From positions 6,388,501-6,452,500 of the forward strand of contig OZ018412.1 in assembly GCA_963969595.1 (NCBI GenBank): DNA of 64,000 bases, written 5' to 3'. The translations under genes were made by a program, and so were the position numbers. This DNA comes from Neckera pumila. Lineage: Eukaryota; Streptophyta; Bryopsida; Hypnales; Neckeraceae. Below, piece after piece: positions 1 to 11,883 of this stretch (the stretch's first letter is position 1; each line of letters opens with the position of its first letter). Under the pieces are notes generated by a model. That model searched no databases and was not told where the DNA came from. It worked only from the letters and a program-made list of their open reading frames with translations.

Positions 1-157
1 CCACCCAAAGGAATTTGTGATACAAATTTGTGCCCTCATTGATAGATTTTATTAATGGAGTACAACAAATTAGGTTATCAAGATGGAAAGGTGACTAAAA
101 AATTCTCAAAGCCCATTGGCCTTCTCCACATATACAATTGAAGAACAATTGTGCCGT

Positions 158-850
158 AAAGCCCTGTAGCCTAATTTATATTTTGGGGCAAGTCCTTTTC
201 AGTGCAATATTTGTTGGATTCTTGTGAAATTTTCACCAAAGGTGTGTTTTACTATTTGTCTAGTTCCTAGAAAAGTTTACAAAATTCCAAGTTGCGGTTT
301 AAAATCTATGCCTTGAATGGACCTTTTTTTAAATTTAGGAAGTTCATGCAACTATGATAGACATATCCAATTAGTTTGGATAATTTTGCACATACTCTCA
401 ACACAATTACTAACATAATTCCAAAAGTTCGAGGTCATGCGAGCTCATAATTCAAACTTTTAAGCCTTCGCAATAAGTTATCCTCTTTGGGGCTATGTCC
501 AAAAATTTAAAAAGCTTAGTTTCAAAGGCTTGTAAGTACAAATTATGAACTTTTATGCCTTGTAAATATTGGAATTATGCTAACACATGTGTTGAGAGTA
601 TAGGTAAGAATTTTCAAACCAGTTGGACCTATCTATCATCACTACTTCAATAGCCCACAGCTCAAAAAATGTCCTTTTAAGGTATGATTTTTTAATAGTA
701 ACACAGATTTTTGTATAATTATATAAGAATCAAGCTGGTAGTAAAATACATCTTTGTTCAAAATTTCACAAGAATCCAAGAAATATTACTTCAGGAAGGA
801 TTTGCCCAAAAGTGAAAAAATGGCTTGAAATCATACCACAAGGCTTTGGG
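158..850. repeat. Degenerate inverted repeat (foldback element)
   Basis: The left arm (about 158-500) pairs with the right arm (about 535-850). For example, GATTCTTGTGAAATTTTCAC on the left is mirrored by the reverse complement near 755-775, and ATACTCTCAACACA near 392 is mirrored near 590-600. Identity is roughly three quarters with small gaps, judged by eye. No target duplication was identified. It may be the remnant of a foldback or long-TIR transposon, and a transposase remnant lies 340 bases downstream. Confidence 0.6.
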
Positions 851-1185
851 AGTTAAACTAAAAATAATCCACCTAGACCCAGTCACTCATTTACTTGGAT
901 TTTGTAGTTGTGTCCTACATTGAAAGTGGATTGAAATCCAAAATTCAATCATTACTTAACCTATAGAGTTCTTTTAAGCTTTCGTAGAGCTTATTGAAAG
1001 TCTTCTGCATATCTATATCTATATCTATATATTTTTGTGTGTGTGTGTGTATGTGTATGTATGTATAAATACTATATATTCCAATTAGGTGCCCAAGTCA
1101 AAAAATTTAGGGTTTAAAAGTTTGGGGAAAGCTTGAATAGTGTGCAAATAGAGAAGGCTAGAAGTCAAGCAAGCAAGCAGGTAAG

Positions 1186-1371
1186 CTATGAAGTTTTTTT
1201 CATTAAACTCTTATATTTTGCAATGTATGATGCCAAATGAATTGTGTATGTAAGTGCTCTATAACCATGGCACTTCATATGATTGAACATCAACCACGTG
1301 TTTTCAAGATCACTATTTGGTTGCATCCAAAGGACCAAATCTAGTCCACTCTTAGGCCCCATTGCGAGCAT
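1186..1371 (-). pseudogene. Fragment of MULE-like (SWIM-family) transposase
   Basis: A 61-codon open stretch on the minus strand contains GLDLVLWMQPNSDLENTW followed by LMFNHMK. This matches the transposase copy near 37.4-37.5 kb (GVDLVR, stop, MQPGGDLQNSWYMFDYVK). Only this segment, just ahead of the expected catalytic core, is recognisable, and nothing convincing continues on either side. It is an old truncated copy of the same transposase family carried by the 16-kb element, so that family has inserted more than once in this region. Confidence 0.6.
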
Positions 1372-1655
1372 CTTGAAAAGTTATACCTTATCCTTTCCTT
1401 GATCCAAAAACATGTTGTTATGTATGCACTCAATAATAGAGTCCCTCTGATCCCCTCTCCCCTTCCCCTCCTTGATTCCCACCCCATCCCGCTTCCATAG
1501 CCCTTCTTTCTTCACCTTTCTCCACCCCTCTTTTTGCTCTCCACGGTCCCTTTCTCTGTCCTCTCTCTCTATTCTATAAATTGTCAAAACGAAATGCATT
1601 GTCAAGAGCAATGAAGCAAAGTTAGAACACGTTAGTGATGGATTATATTCTTAGT

Positions 1656-1658
<3 letters not shown>

Positions 1659-1686
<28 letters not shown>
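1659..1686. repeat. (TA)n microsatellite
   Basis: About 13 tandem TA units. A mixed TATC/TG-rich simple repeat also occurs at about 1010-1070. The remaining sequence from 1372 to 2441 shows no gene. It holds a polypyrimidine tract (1445-1575) and a short hairpin (ATCCCACCTTCCTA at about 1898 with its reverse complement at about 1950). Confidence 0.9.
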
Positions 1687-1690
<4 letters not shown>

Positions 1691-2441
1691 TATTCAAATG
1701 TTCTACTCTTGTCTAGAATTTTTTCCAAAATCAACGCAAAAGATCAACCTTACTGTTAAATTAAAGTAGTTGATCTTTTGCTTCGTATTTCTTGTTTGAG
1801 CAGGTCAAACAATCAAATTTATAGATACATTTTCCAATCATAAATTCTATCAATCCATAATGTGGACTTGGTGGAGAATTTTGTAAATTTTTCAATATCC
1901 CACCTTCCTAACAAGAATGGAGTCTCGGACCCAAGAGGACTCTCTTTGTAGGAAGGTGGGATGAGGATTTTATGTAGTTTTTGTAAAGTTGGGTATAGCC
2001 ATTGCAAGCTCAGACCGACTTCCATTCAAATTTGTTCACATGGTACAATATCTCCCTTAGGCTTCCCTTACAAGTTGCAGTTTCCCCCTTTGGTTGACCT
2101 ACTGCTTGCCTCAAGCCTATTCTAGCAACTTTAAAAATCAAAACTTGTTCTAGACTATGTCGATCACAATGGTAAATTAACAAAATGCTTGCTCTTAATT
2201 GTTGTTGATTTGGAACGTGGACCGAGCATATGTAGTAAACTAGTTTTTAAGTATCCCAAACCTCCTACAAATCGAGAATGGGGGCTCAACCCAAAGAGGG
2301 TTCTCTCAATGGCAAGGTAATGATTTTAATCAATTATTTTGTCGTTGGATTTAGTGGGCATTATAGGACCAGTTGTGTGAGTCTTGCACATAGTTTGAAG
2401 TTTCCCCCTTAGGATTCAGTTATCCTAGTATATTCTAGCAA

Positions 2442-3374
2442 TTAACCCCTAAAGGACCATTGTCCCTTTGGGGGACAAATGCGTTTTTGGGCAGGTACCT
2501 ACGGGCTGAAATTTTCTTCTGATTTTTTTAAACCTTTTTTTGGAGGTAGAAAAGCTGATTATCTTCATGGGAATATAATTTTTTTCACAATCGCTGCTCG
2601 GGAACAAAAGTTATGACCAAATAAGCTCAAAATAGGGGACGGCAGGCAGCAAAAAAAATTTGCAATTTTTTTATTTTTTATTAAAGTATTTTTTTTCTCA
2701 TAGATTATACTTTTGTCTATCTAGAAAGCTTTCATTCATTTCATTTGGATTTTCTATGAGAAAGTTATGGACATTCTTGTTTTTCGGGCAGTTAGAGCAT
2801 CTTTTTGAAAAAAATAACTTGTAGGATTCATTTCTAAATGCGATTTTTCAAATTTTTCCAAATTTGATTTTTTTGCATGGTTTAGTTCACTTGCTAGAAC
2901 AATCTCACCACTGGGATTAGTGCATTTTAATCCCATCTAAAATATATGAATATTTTAGATTTTCCTTCTATCTCGTACCTACTTCTACTTAATAATTTTT
3001 TTAATAATGAAAATTAAGTTTTATTAAACTTTCTTTTTTGGGCTAGATTCTTAACTCAATTCTTCAATATAAACATTAAAAGCTTAAATCTCTGTAGTGC
3101 AAAAAAAAAAAGTTAAAAATGTTCAAAGTCGAAAAATCTAGTCCCCCAATGTGCTGAAAAACTTGTTTTTTTCACTTTAAATGCAGATATCTTGCAATCT
3201 ATGGGGTCAAAAATTCTGAAATTTTTTCCACACACTCTCATACTAGTTAGGTGTAAGATCCTACGGTTAGATGTGGAAAAAAAAACATTTTTCAAATTCT
3301 TTTATTTTTTGCTATAGAAATGGCAGTTTTGAGTGTTTTTGGCAGAAAAAGGGCCTTGGTCCTTTAGGGGTTAA
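2442..3374. mobile_element. TTAA-bounded MITE, family A copy 1
   Basis: The element is flanked by TTAA at 2442-2445 and 3371-3374. Inside these, the left end reads CCCCTAAAGGACCATTGTCC and the right end GGTCCTTTAGGGG, which are near-perfect inverted termini. It has no coding capacity. The interior is AT-rich and nearly identical in order to the copy at 7226-8151, with shared blocks such as GGGCAGGTACCTAC, AACAAAAGTTATG, ACAATCTCACCA and GGCAGTTTTG. TTAA duplication with CCY-starting ends is a hallmark of piggyBac-type elements and is also known in Kolobok. The transposase that moved these elements is not shown by the sequence. Confidence 0.85.
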
Positions 3375-3570
3375 GCACTAAGTATGAAACTCTTCATCCT
3401 GGGATTGAAAAAACGACTCACATTGAGGAAGTAAGCAAGTCCAAATATGTTCCGTTCTTTGCAAATTGTGGATTCTTTCCAAGCCCTCCAATTTGTTTCA
3501 GCTTCCCATTTATGCAGAGGTCATTGCAAGAATTTTGCTGCCCAAAATCCTAAGCAAACTTCTAGGTTCC

Positions 3571-3903
3571 ATTTAAGGGAGGAGGTTCTTAAACCACTCA
3601 GGCTCTAAAATCACCCACCTCCTCAATGTTCACAGCTTGTACATGTTGCTTTTTGCAATGTACAAGCTGTGAACATTTGAGGAGGTGAGCTATTTTAGAG
3701 CCCTCCAAAGCGTCAAAAATTTGAATTTCAAAAATTCATAACTAATTCCACAAAGCTTCAAAAAATATGAAATGACTTGGGTTGGATGCCAATTTCATTT
3801 GTCTTTGTAGGAAAATTTACTAAAAAATATTTCAAGAAGTTTCACCTCCCCAAAATTTAGATTCAGCTCTTAAGTGAGCGCTTTATGGACCTCCTCCTTT
3901 AGT
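3571..3903. repeat. Small TIR element containing a 44-bp-arm hairpin
   Basis: The inner hairpin has its left arm at 3601-3644 and right arm at 3658-3702, with a loop of about 13 bases (GTTGCTTTTTGCA). The arms are almost perfectly complementary (for example CCTCAATGTTCACAGCTTGT). Outside it, GGGAGGAGGT at about 3575 is mirrored by ACCTCCTCC at about 3889-3898, suggesting an outer terminal inverted repeat with TTTA or TTA on each side. It looks like a MITE whose core could fold as a small-RNA precursor. Confidence 0.55.
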
Positions 3904-4339
3904 AGATCCTCACATCATGCAATTCATTGATGACTGTGATGTAAAGCTCGATGGCTAGACATCAGAATGTGAGGATAGTTCAAATTCAGTACCTTCCATC
4001 TGAAATATGTTTATGCTGTACTTAATTTAGTATTTCAATTGCATGGCCGTGTGTTATATTTTTCATATCAAATATAATATATCTTAATCAGTTCTGCATT
4101 CACAGAGTATTCTAACAACCTATTTTATGTTTTTTAATTCTAAATTCTAAAATTTCCTAAACCACGGTCATGGGTCCTAAACCAAAAATCCAAATGAAAT
4201 GTCTCAAAAATGGGAGGCTCCCAGTGAAAGCTCTCAGGTTTCCAAGCTCATGCTCCTAGGCTTATAGACTAGCACACCTGGATAGTAGTTGTATTTGAAG
4301 GAGACAAGAAAAATGCCCTTTTAAGTAGCCTACCTAGTC

Positions 4340-5271
4340 TTAACCCCTAAAGGACCAACATGCATTTTTTGGCCGTATAGAAATTTTGGGCAGATACGTG
4401 TGACTAGAGATATCCATATTTGAAGCTGAAATTTTAATAGAAGATGGGGCGAGGAATATCTTCATGTGTACCAAGTTTCATGACATTTCAAAATACAAGT
4501 CAAAAGTTGTGACCTAATATGTTACTTTTTTTCATAACTGGGCAGTTTGGGCAGATAAAAAAAAATAATTTTTTCCAAAAAAAAATTCTTTGAAATTGGT
4601 TCTCTACATTTATATATACTTAAAAAGCTTTGAGTCATTCCATTGCAATCAATGAGTCAAAAGTTATGAGGATTTTTGAATTGCGGATAGTTTTGGATTC
4701 TCTACTCTAAAAAAAACTTTAAAGTCGTTTATTTAATTCAATTTTCAATATTTTTGGAAAAAAATAAAATCCTAGGATGTAGATTGATTATTACAACATT
4801 ACAACCGTTGGAATTGGCATTTTAAAATTCCATGATTAAATTTTTAACAATTTAGTATTTTGAATCATTTCCTACTTCTTTCTACTTACTATTTTTCTCC
4901 TATATGTTGTACAATTCCAAATGATGTGAAATTTGTCAAGCATATAGAAAACTTGTTTAGAAAACTAAATTCAAAGAAGCACTACCTTTATTGGCATTTT
5001 CTCATTGAAAAGTGAGCTTGCAAAGTGCAGCTGCCTGTTTTTTTGTAGGATTGAAAAAATGGTTTTCAAGACTTTGAATGCTTATATCTTATGATCCACA
5101 CGGTGGAATTTTCTAAAATTTTTACCACATGTTTTCAAAATATCATACTACAAGATCCTACGATTACATTTGTCAAAAATTATTTTTTTTCAAAAATTTG
5201 GTAGTTGTATTAGAAATGGCAGTTTTGGAGCGTTTTGGGTGATTACATAGTCATGAAACTTTAGGGGTTAA
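4340..5271. mobile_element. TTAA-bounded MITE, family B copy 1
   Basis: TTAA occurs at 4340-4343 and 5268-5271, with ends CCCCTAAAGGACCAACATGC and ACTTTAGGGG. The interior is shared with the inverted copy at 16893-17825, including GTGTGACTAGAGATATCC-like and AAAAGTTGTGACC blocks. It keeps the same block order as family A but is clearly diverged. It is non-coding. Confidence 0.82.
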
Positions 5272-6150
5272 AGAAAACATTCACAAGTATTAATGGCAAT
5301 GGACAAATACTATGCTCATTGGTACGATCCTTCAAGAAGACCAAATAATGAAGGGTAAGCATGGAAGTAAGGCCAATGATTCGTTGACATTAGAGAAATC
5401 TTTGGTTTTGTTGTGCATGTAATTGCAACAAGAATCTTTGGATTTTTGGATACAAGAGAAATTTTTAGATTTGTTGTACAATTCTTTACAAAAAAAATCT
5501 TTGGATTTGTTGTACAACTCTTTACAAAAAAATTCTTTGGATTTTTAGACATATGGTAAATCTTTGCATTTTGGTGGATTTGTTTTGGATAGGTGATTCA
5601 AGGCATGCTTAAAGTTTTGCAAGGTCAAATTGAAACTATATCCAATAACTTTAACCAAGAAGAAGTTGATGAGACATGAAGTTATATACTAGTATGAAGA
5701 AGCCACGCCTTAAGTGAGAGTTAGTGAGTTAGTGCATACTATAAATAATAGACTATTGCTATTTAACTAAATTGGAAGTGTTGGAATTAATTATTATAGG
5801 ATAATTTAATTCACTTAAAGTCTATAGAGTTTGAGATTAGCTAATGCACCATAAGACATTGGATAGCCAGAATACCACAGGTGACTGGTAGTAGAAGCAC
5901 CATATGACATTGATAGTTAGCCCACCATGGAACCTAGTCTACACCATTAGATAGTGCACAATGTTCAATCAAGTACAATAATCTCATAAACTACCTATTT
6001 TAATCATTCAAAGGATTTTTGTACAATGTGGATTATAATTGGTATATTTTGGTAAGAATAATTATCATTGCATCCTTGCATAGTTCCAATCAAGCATACC
6101 AAATTTTAACTTCCAAAAAACAAAACTCCATTTTTGGTGAATTTTTTAAT
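5272..6150. other. Intergenic, no gene seen
   Basis: AT-rich sequence. A short tandem repeat of about 45 bases (TCTTTGGATTTTTGGA/TTTGTTGTACAATTCTTTAC variants) at about 5395-5560 produces spurious overlapping minus-strand reading frames. Nothing else is supported. Confidence 0.6.
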
Positions 6151-7024
6151 TTAACCCCTAAAGGACATTGGTCCTTTTGGGGACAAATTGGATTCTGAGC
6201 ATGTACCTACGAACTCAATTTTTGTCATGATTTTTTGAAAAATTTTAAGATATAGAATACAATGGATTTTGGATAATATAATTTTTATTTTAATCAGTGC
6301 CGAAGAACAAAAGTTATGCTAAATAAGCTCAAAACAAAAAAGACTAGGCAACAAAAAAAATTCACAAAAATTTGAAATAAATTTTTTTTCTCATAAATTA
6401 TATTTTTTTCTATATGGAAAGCTTTTATTCATTCTACTTTGATAAGTGATGTGAAATTTAGGAAGCATCTTGTTTTTTGGGCTCTCATAGCAATTTTTTG
6501 AAAAAATAATAAGTTAAATTTGTCTTTTATCTCAATTGTCATAATTTATTTTTTTAAAACTCCACCCAATTTAGTTCACTTGTTAGAACAATCTCACCAT
6601 CACAATTCATGCGTTTCAATTCCATCTTAAAAATTAAATAAATTAGATTTTCCTTCTATATTATACATTTGTACCTACTTGTATTTAATAACTTCCTAAG
6701 AATGAAAATGAAGTTAAATTTTTTTTCTCTAGACTCACAATTCAATTCTCCACCATAAAGATTTAAAAAATCAATACTTTATGGTGCAAAATATTTAAAT
6801 TAAAAAGGTTCAAAGTCTAATTAGCTAATCAAGCAAGGTGCAAAAAACTTGTTTTTTTTTATCACTTTAAATGCAAATATCTTGCAATGTATGTGGCCAA
6901 AAATTTTGGAATTTATTCTACACATTTTATACTAGTTGGGTGTAAGATCCTATACTTAGATGTGCAAAAAAACAAATTCTTAAAGTTTTTCACTCTTTGC
7001 AATAGAAAAGCATGGCAGTTTTGA

Positions 7025-8706
7025 CTCTAGGAGGTCACTCCTGGTTTCTTAGAAAACTAGGTGAGATAAAAAGTAGGGTCAATTTTAATCTTCAAGAGAA
7101 AATTTATAATTTTCTTTTATCTACCACAGCATTGTGAAAAATCCCGTGCACAAATATATATAAAATAGGGTATAGAATAATGCCTTCATTTTATTCTATA
7201 GTAGAAAGAAAATAAAATACTAAACTTAACCTCTAAAGGACCATTGCTCGTTCGGGGGACAAATGGGATTTCGGGCAGGTACCTACCGGCTGAATTTTTG
7301 TCGTGATTTTTTGAAACTTTTTTGGAAGATAGAAAAACTGATAAGCTTTGTGGGAATATAATTTTTCTTTCAATCGGTGCCCGGGAACAAAAGTTATGCC
7401 CAAAATAAGCTCAAAACAGGGGAAAGGAGGCATCAAAAAAATTTTGCAAAAAATTTAATTTTTTTTTTAAATTTTTTTTTCCTTATAGATTATATTTTTG
7501 CCTATTTGGAAAGCTTTGATTCATTTCATTTGGATTTTTTATGAGAAAGTTATGGACAATCTTGTTTTTTGGGCAATTAGAGCATCTTCTTGAAAAAAAT
7601 AACTTGTAGGATTCACTTTGGAATGCAATTTTTGCACTTTTTTAAAAAACAAAGTTCCACATGGTTTGGTTTTCTTGCTAGAGCAATCTCACCATTGGAA
7701 TTAGTGTATTTTAATTCCATCTAAAAGATATTAATATTTTAGATTTTCCTTCTGTCTTGTACTATCTTCTACTTAACAATTTTTTTAAGAATGAAAATTA
7801 AGTTTTTTTTAATTTCTTTTTTTTTCCTAGACTCTCAACTTAATTCTTCACTACAAAGGTTTAAAGCTCAAAACTATATAGTGCAAAAAATTTAAATTAA
7901 AAATTTTCAAAGTCAAAAAATCTAGTCCCGCAATGTGCTGAAAATCTTGTTTTTTTCACTTTAAACGCAGATATCTTGCAATCTGTGCGGTCAAAAATTC
8001 TGAAATTTTTTCCACATTGTTAGTTAGGTATAAGATCTTATTGTTAGATGTGAAAAAAGAACACTTTTCAGATTTTTTTACTTTTTGCTCTAGAAATGGC
8101 AGTTTTGGGTGTTTTTTGGCAGAAAAAAGGCCTTGGTCCTTTAGGGGTTAAGATTTCCTAAAACCTCTGTAGTAGGCTCAATTGGAATAGTAAAGGCTGG
8201 ACTGGTTTGGTCACCAATTTTGTACTATTTGGTGTAATTTTGGACAATGGAGGGAATTTCCTTGCAGATTTTTGGCGATTTGGGGTCTGGGATGAGTTGA
8301 CACTACAATGGCTTAACAACAACTTACAACTTTAGGGTTAGGGGTCAAGGTTTGCATTAGTAGTTTTTTGAATGTCTTCTTTAGTGGATTACAAATTTTG
8401 TTATTTGCTTTATTATGGCTAATTCATTGCATTGCAAGGCTTGCTACTTACACATTTTGTTTCACAGTGAAAACGTAATGTTCTCATAGCTACGTACTTC
8501 TACAAAGTAAAAAAAAAAAAGAGGGTGCCAAAAAATAGTATTTCTATCCATTTAAAAAAAAATAGGGTGCTAAAATATACCCCTTAGTAGCTTTTTTTCT
8601 ACAAATAGGGAAGGAAAAAAAAATTGCAAGTAGATAAATACCCCCCCATAAAATATCCTATTATCGCACGTGGTTACAAAACATAAGGAGGAGTGACCTC
8701 CCCAAG
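7025..8706. mobile_element. TIR transposon with 8-bp target duplication, nested in family A
   Basis: The ends read CTCTAGGAGGTCACTCCT at the left and the reverse complement of CTTGGGGAGGTCACTCCT at the right. The flanking 8-bp duplication AGTTTTGA lies at 7017-7024 and 8707-8714, inside a family A element. An 8-bp duplication fits hAT elements, but the termini are not the usual CAGGG, so the superfamily is uncertain. It contains a complete family A MITE (7226-8151) and no transposase. Confidence 0.75.
7226..8151. mobile_element. TTAA-bounded MITE, family A copy 3 (innermost)
   Basis: TTAA at 7226-7229 is followed by CCTCTAAAGGACCATTGC. The right end is GGTCCTTTAGGGG followed by TTAA at 8148-8151. 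It is very similar to copy 1 (2442-3374) throughout. It sits inside the 8-bp-duplication transposon, which itself sits inside family A copy 2. Confidence 0.85.
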
Positions 8707-8758
8707 AGTTTTGAGTGTTTTTTGGCAAAAAAAAGGCCATGGGTCCTCTAGGGGTTAA

Positions 8759-11520
8759 TTTTCATGGTTTTACATGATAATTCTTTGAAAAATGTTGGTG
8801 ATGAATCTTTTTAATGAAACTATAGAGATATGTAGTAAACATCCATATGCACTTCTATGAAATAAGCATCTCCAAAAAAGTTTTAGAATTCCTTCTACAG
8901 AGATTTCAACGTTAGGGTGATAATGCCTAAGTTTTGGAAAATAGATATCTCTTTATTATAATTATATTTTTTTATTTTTCCCTTGCATAGAAACTAATTT
9001 GTACATTCGAGCATGATGGTACAATTACTAAGATGCCAAAAGCTAGTTACAAATATAGAGATATCTATTTTACAAAGTTTGGTCATATGACACTTCACAT
9101 TGAATTCTTTATAGACCATATATTTGTTACTTAATGGTGTGTTTTTTAATATGAAAGATGTGCGTATAGATGTTTCCTACATATATATGCAATTGAATCA
9201 AAAAAATTCATCATCAATTGTTTTCAAAAAAATATTATATAAAATAATAAATATTGAGTTTAAAAATTCACCAAAAATAAAAAATTTCTTTTTTGAAGCT
9301 GAAATTTGGTATGCTTGATTGGATTGCATGAGAATTGAGTACTAAATATATAAGATGAAAAATTCTAGTACTTTTCTATATCATGCAAAAATCTTTAAAT
9401 GGTAGAAATAGGTAGTTTATAAGATTTTTGTACCTACATTTGAGTAAGTCTTTATAGTCTATGTTATGCAGAAAGACTCTAGGTGGTATATAATGTAGCT
9501 TGGAAGGTGAAAGAGATACACTTGAGTTGAACATCTCTCTCAATATCTCTCTTCTATAGTTAGGTGGCAAGTTACACTTTTACATGTTTTATGTCTTCCT
9601 TTTATGCTTTAAAACGATAGTACTTCCTTCTCTTCAAAATTGAGTCAAATTATGTTGATTTTGTTGGGCAAGGCCCAATTTCTATTTTCTTCTAATTCCC
9701 AATAATATAATCTTGCAATCCATTAGAAGGGATTTGGGGGTCTTGGAGGGCTCCGAGTTCCCTTGCGTTCCCAGACTACGGGAATGCAGCTGTAGCAGTT
9801 GGCTAACGTGGTACAACGATTGCCACGTCATTTTTTGGAAAAATAAAATAATATTAATAATAATAATAATAAAAATAATTATTATTATTATTATTTTTTT
9901 TTTTGAATTTTTTTTTTGAATTTTTTTGAATTTTTTTTTTGACACGCCTGTACTGGCATTCGATGTATTTGGCCAGATTGGGGAATGGGCCTGAAACAAC
10001 TATCCAAGGCCCCTCCAATCCCATCTAATGTATGTTGTCAAATGGGTTGAAATTTTTTCCATGAAATCCTAGAGTAGCCTATTTTAAATTTATACAATTG
10101 AAAATTTGAAAAATATTTTTATATTGTAGTTGTGTTAAATGCATGAGAAAGTGACAATTATTTGTACTTTTTGAAAAATATTCAAAGAACTTTAGGGATT
10201 AATTTAGTTGTACTGAAAAGTCTACTTCGAGTTGAAAGCCTATAACACTTTTGAGACTAAATGCAATAAATTAAACCATGGGAGCTCGCATGGGGGCTCT
10301 TCGTGCTAGCGTATGAGGAGTTGTTGTTTGTCCCTCCACTTGTTCATGACGGGGATATCCAAGGTGTGTAGATTGCCTTGGTTGTGTTGTATTAGTCCAA
10401 TTGTAGCCCATGAAGGCCGCATGTTTCAAAAAAAAAATTAAACCATGAGGAAGAGTGAATATTCAAGAGCCTTTATTTCTCTCTCTCTTTCATTGAATTG
10501 AGTTTTCAAATTGCATCATGGTTTGTAGAAAGCAATTTTGTTTGCACAAGGTAACTGCACATAAATAAACATATTTTAATATGATTCCTATTAATAACTA
10601 TCATGACTTGTAGAAAGTAATTTTATTTGCACAATACACCTAGACCTAAATAAACATATTTCAAGTGTGGTTCCTAATAATACTATCAAAATTTTGTCAT
10701 GCTTTATCCAAAATCAAAAGGGAATTCTAAATATTTTGGCATTCATTTGTTGGATATTGTAAGGATATATTATGAATTTCCAAAGTATTGAAAGTATATT
10801 TTCTAAAAAAATAGCTCTAGGAACTCACTAACACAGATTGTACATTTAAGGGAAGAATACGTAGGAGTCTATTTAAGAAATAAATTGCAATTAGTTGCAC
10901 TTATTGTAGAGCATCCGTACCTTTTCATTCATTAGAAGAACAATGAGCCTTGAGGAGGGCCACGAGTTCCCAAACAACAAGAAACATTAGTGCAACTCCT
11001 TGTAGAAAAAAAAACTAATTTAAAAAAAAAAAATCAACAAACGGCAAGACCTGAATTGTGCAGAACAATTTGATGAAATCATTGAATTTTTTTTTTAAAT
11101 AGAAAAAATCTTTATGTTCAAATGAATGAAAATTTAGCCACATTAGAAATCTAACATGGCGTAGACACTACCAGGTCAAATAATACTATTTAATTATTTT
11201 TTAAATTTATTGTTTTAAAACTTAATTTATTATTATTTTTATTATATTGTATTCTGTCTAGCCTTGTACTGGTTCATAGCTTTGGGAACAACCTTGAAAC
11301 AAGCCTCGTGTGGACTCTTTTTCATTCTAATGATGATTGACTCAAGGCCTACAAGGATGAAAAATGCTCCCCGCTTTTCCATATATTTTTCAAAGGTGAT
11401 TGCAAAAAACACCAATCTTTTTTTCAAGTCACATGTAGCACACCAGACTTATCATTTGCTATAATTTTTGGAGCATGAATCCAATGAACTTGAATTTTTT
11501 TTAAGTGGAGATGGATGTTT
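8759..11520. other. Intergenic, no gene seen
   Basis: AT-rich, with an ATT/AAT simple repeat at about 9848-9900 and poly-T runs to about 9945. A short GC-richer patch (9720-9835) gives reading frames on both strands that run into the simple repeat, and I do not accept them. A near-duplicate phrase (CATGRCTTGTAGAAAG-type) occurs at about 10515 and 10600. No gene, RNA or complete transposon was recognised. Confidence 0.5.
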
Positions 11521-11562
11521 CCATTATAACTAGTGTGACCTTGTGCCATTGGCCCAATTTTC

Positions 11563-11640
11563 ATCTACTCCCGGTTCCACTCTTGGTTCTACTTCCGATT
11601 CTACTCCCAGTTCTACTCCTGGTTCCACTCCCAGTACCAA
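11563..11640. repeat. 12-bp minisatellite
   Basis: About six units of TTCTACTCCCGG/TTCCACTCCCAG lie just inside the first copy of the AACAA-tailed repeat. Confidence 0.7.
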
Positions 11641-11829
11641 GAACGCCACCAAAATCAAAGTAAAAGTAATTTTCTAATTTTTTATTCAATAAATACTTTG
11701 AAATTCAATAACTTTTGCACCACCGCTCCAAACGCTACGAAACCAAGCCGGTGCACCCCTCCTCGGCGAGAGCTTTCCGACGGTACCACGCACGCGGCCG
11801 GGGGACGCATGGTCAAGAAGTTGTCCACG

Positions 11830-11883
11830 CTACAAACAAAACAAAACAAAACAAAACAAAACAAAACAAAACAAACAAACAAA
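11830..11883. repeat. (AACAA)n simple repeat
   Basis: Pure ACAAA/AACAA tandem units form the tail of the first AACAA-tailed repeat unit and account for short reading frames here on both strands. Confidence 0.9.

Larger units (their letters stand above)
6151..8758. mobile_element. TTAA-bounded MITE, family A copy 2 (host of a nested insertion)
   Basis: The left end is TTAA at 6151-6154 followed by CCCCTAAAGGACATTGGTCC. The right end is GGGTCCTCTAGGGG followed by TTAA at 8755-8758. The family A body runs to 7024, is interrupted by a 1.68-kb insertion (7025-8706), and resumes at the duplicated AGTTTTGA at 8707. With the insertion removed it is about 0.92 kb, the same length as the other family A copies. 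Confidence 0.8.

Noticed and set aside
9682..9999. Overlapping reading frames on both strands
   Set aside because: They run through ATT/AAT simple repeats and poly-T and have isoleucine/lysine homopolymers, with no domain or splice support.
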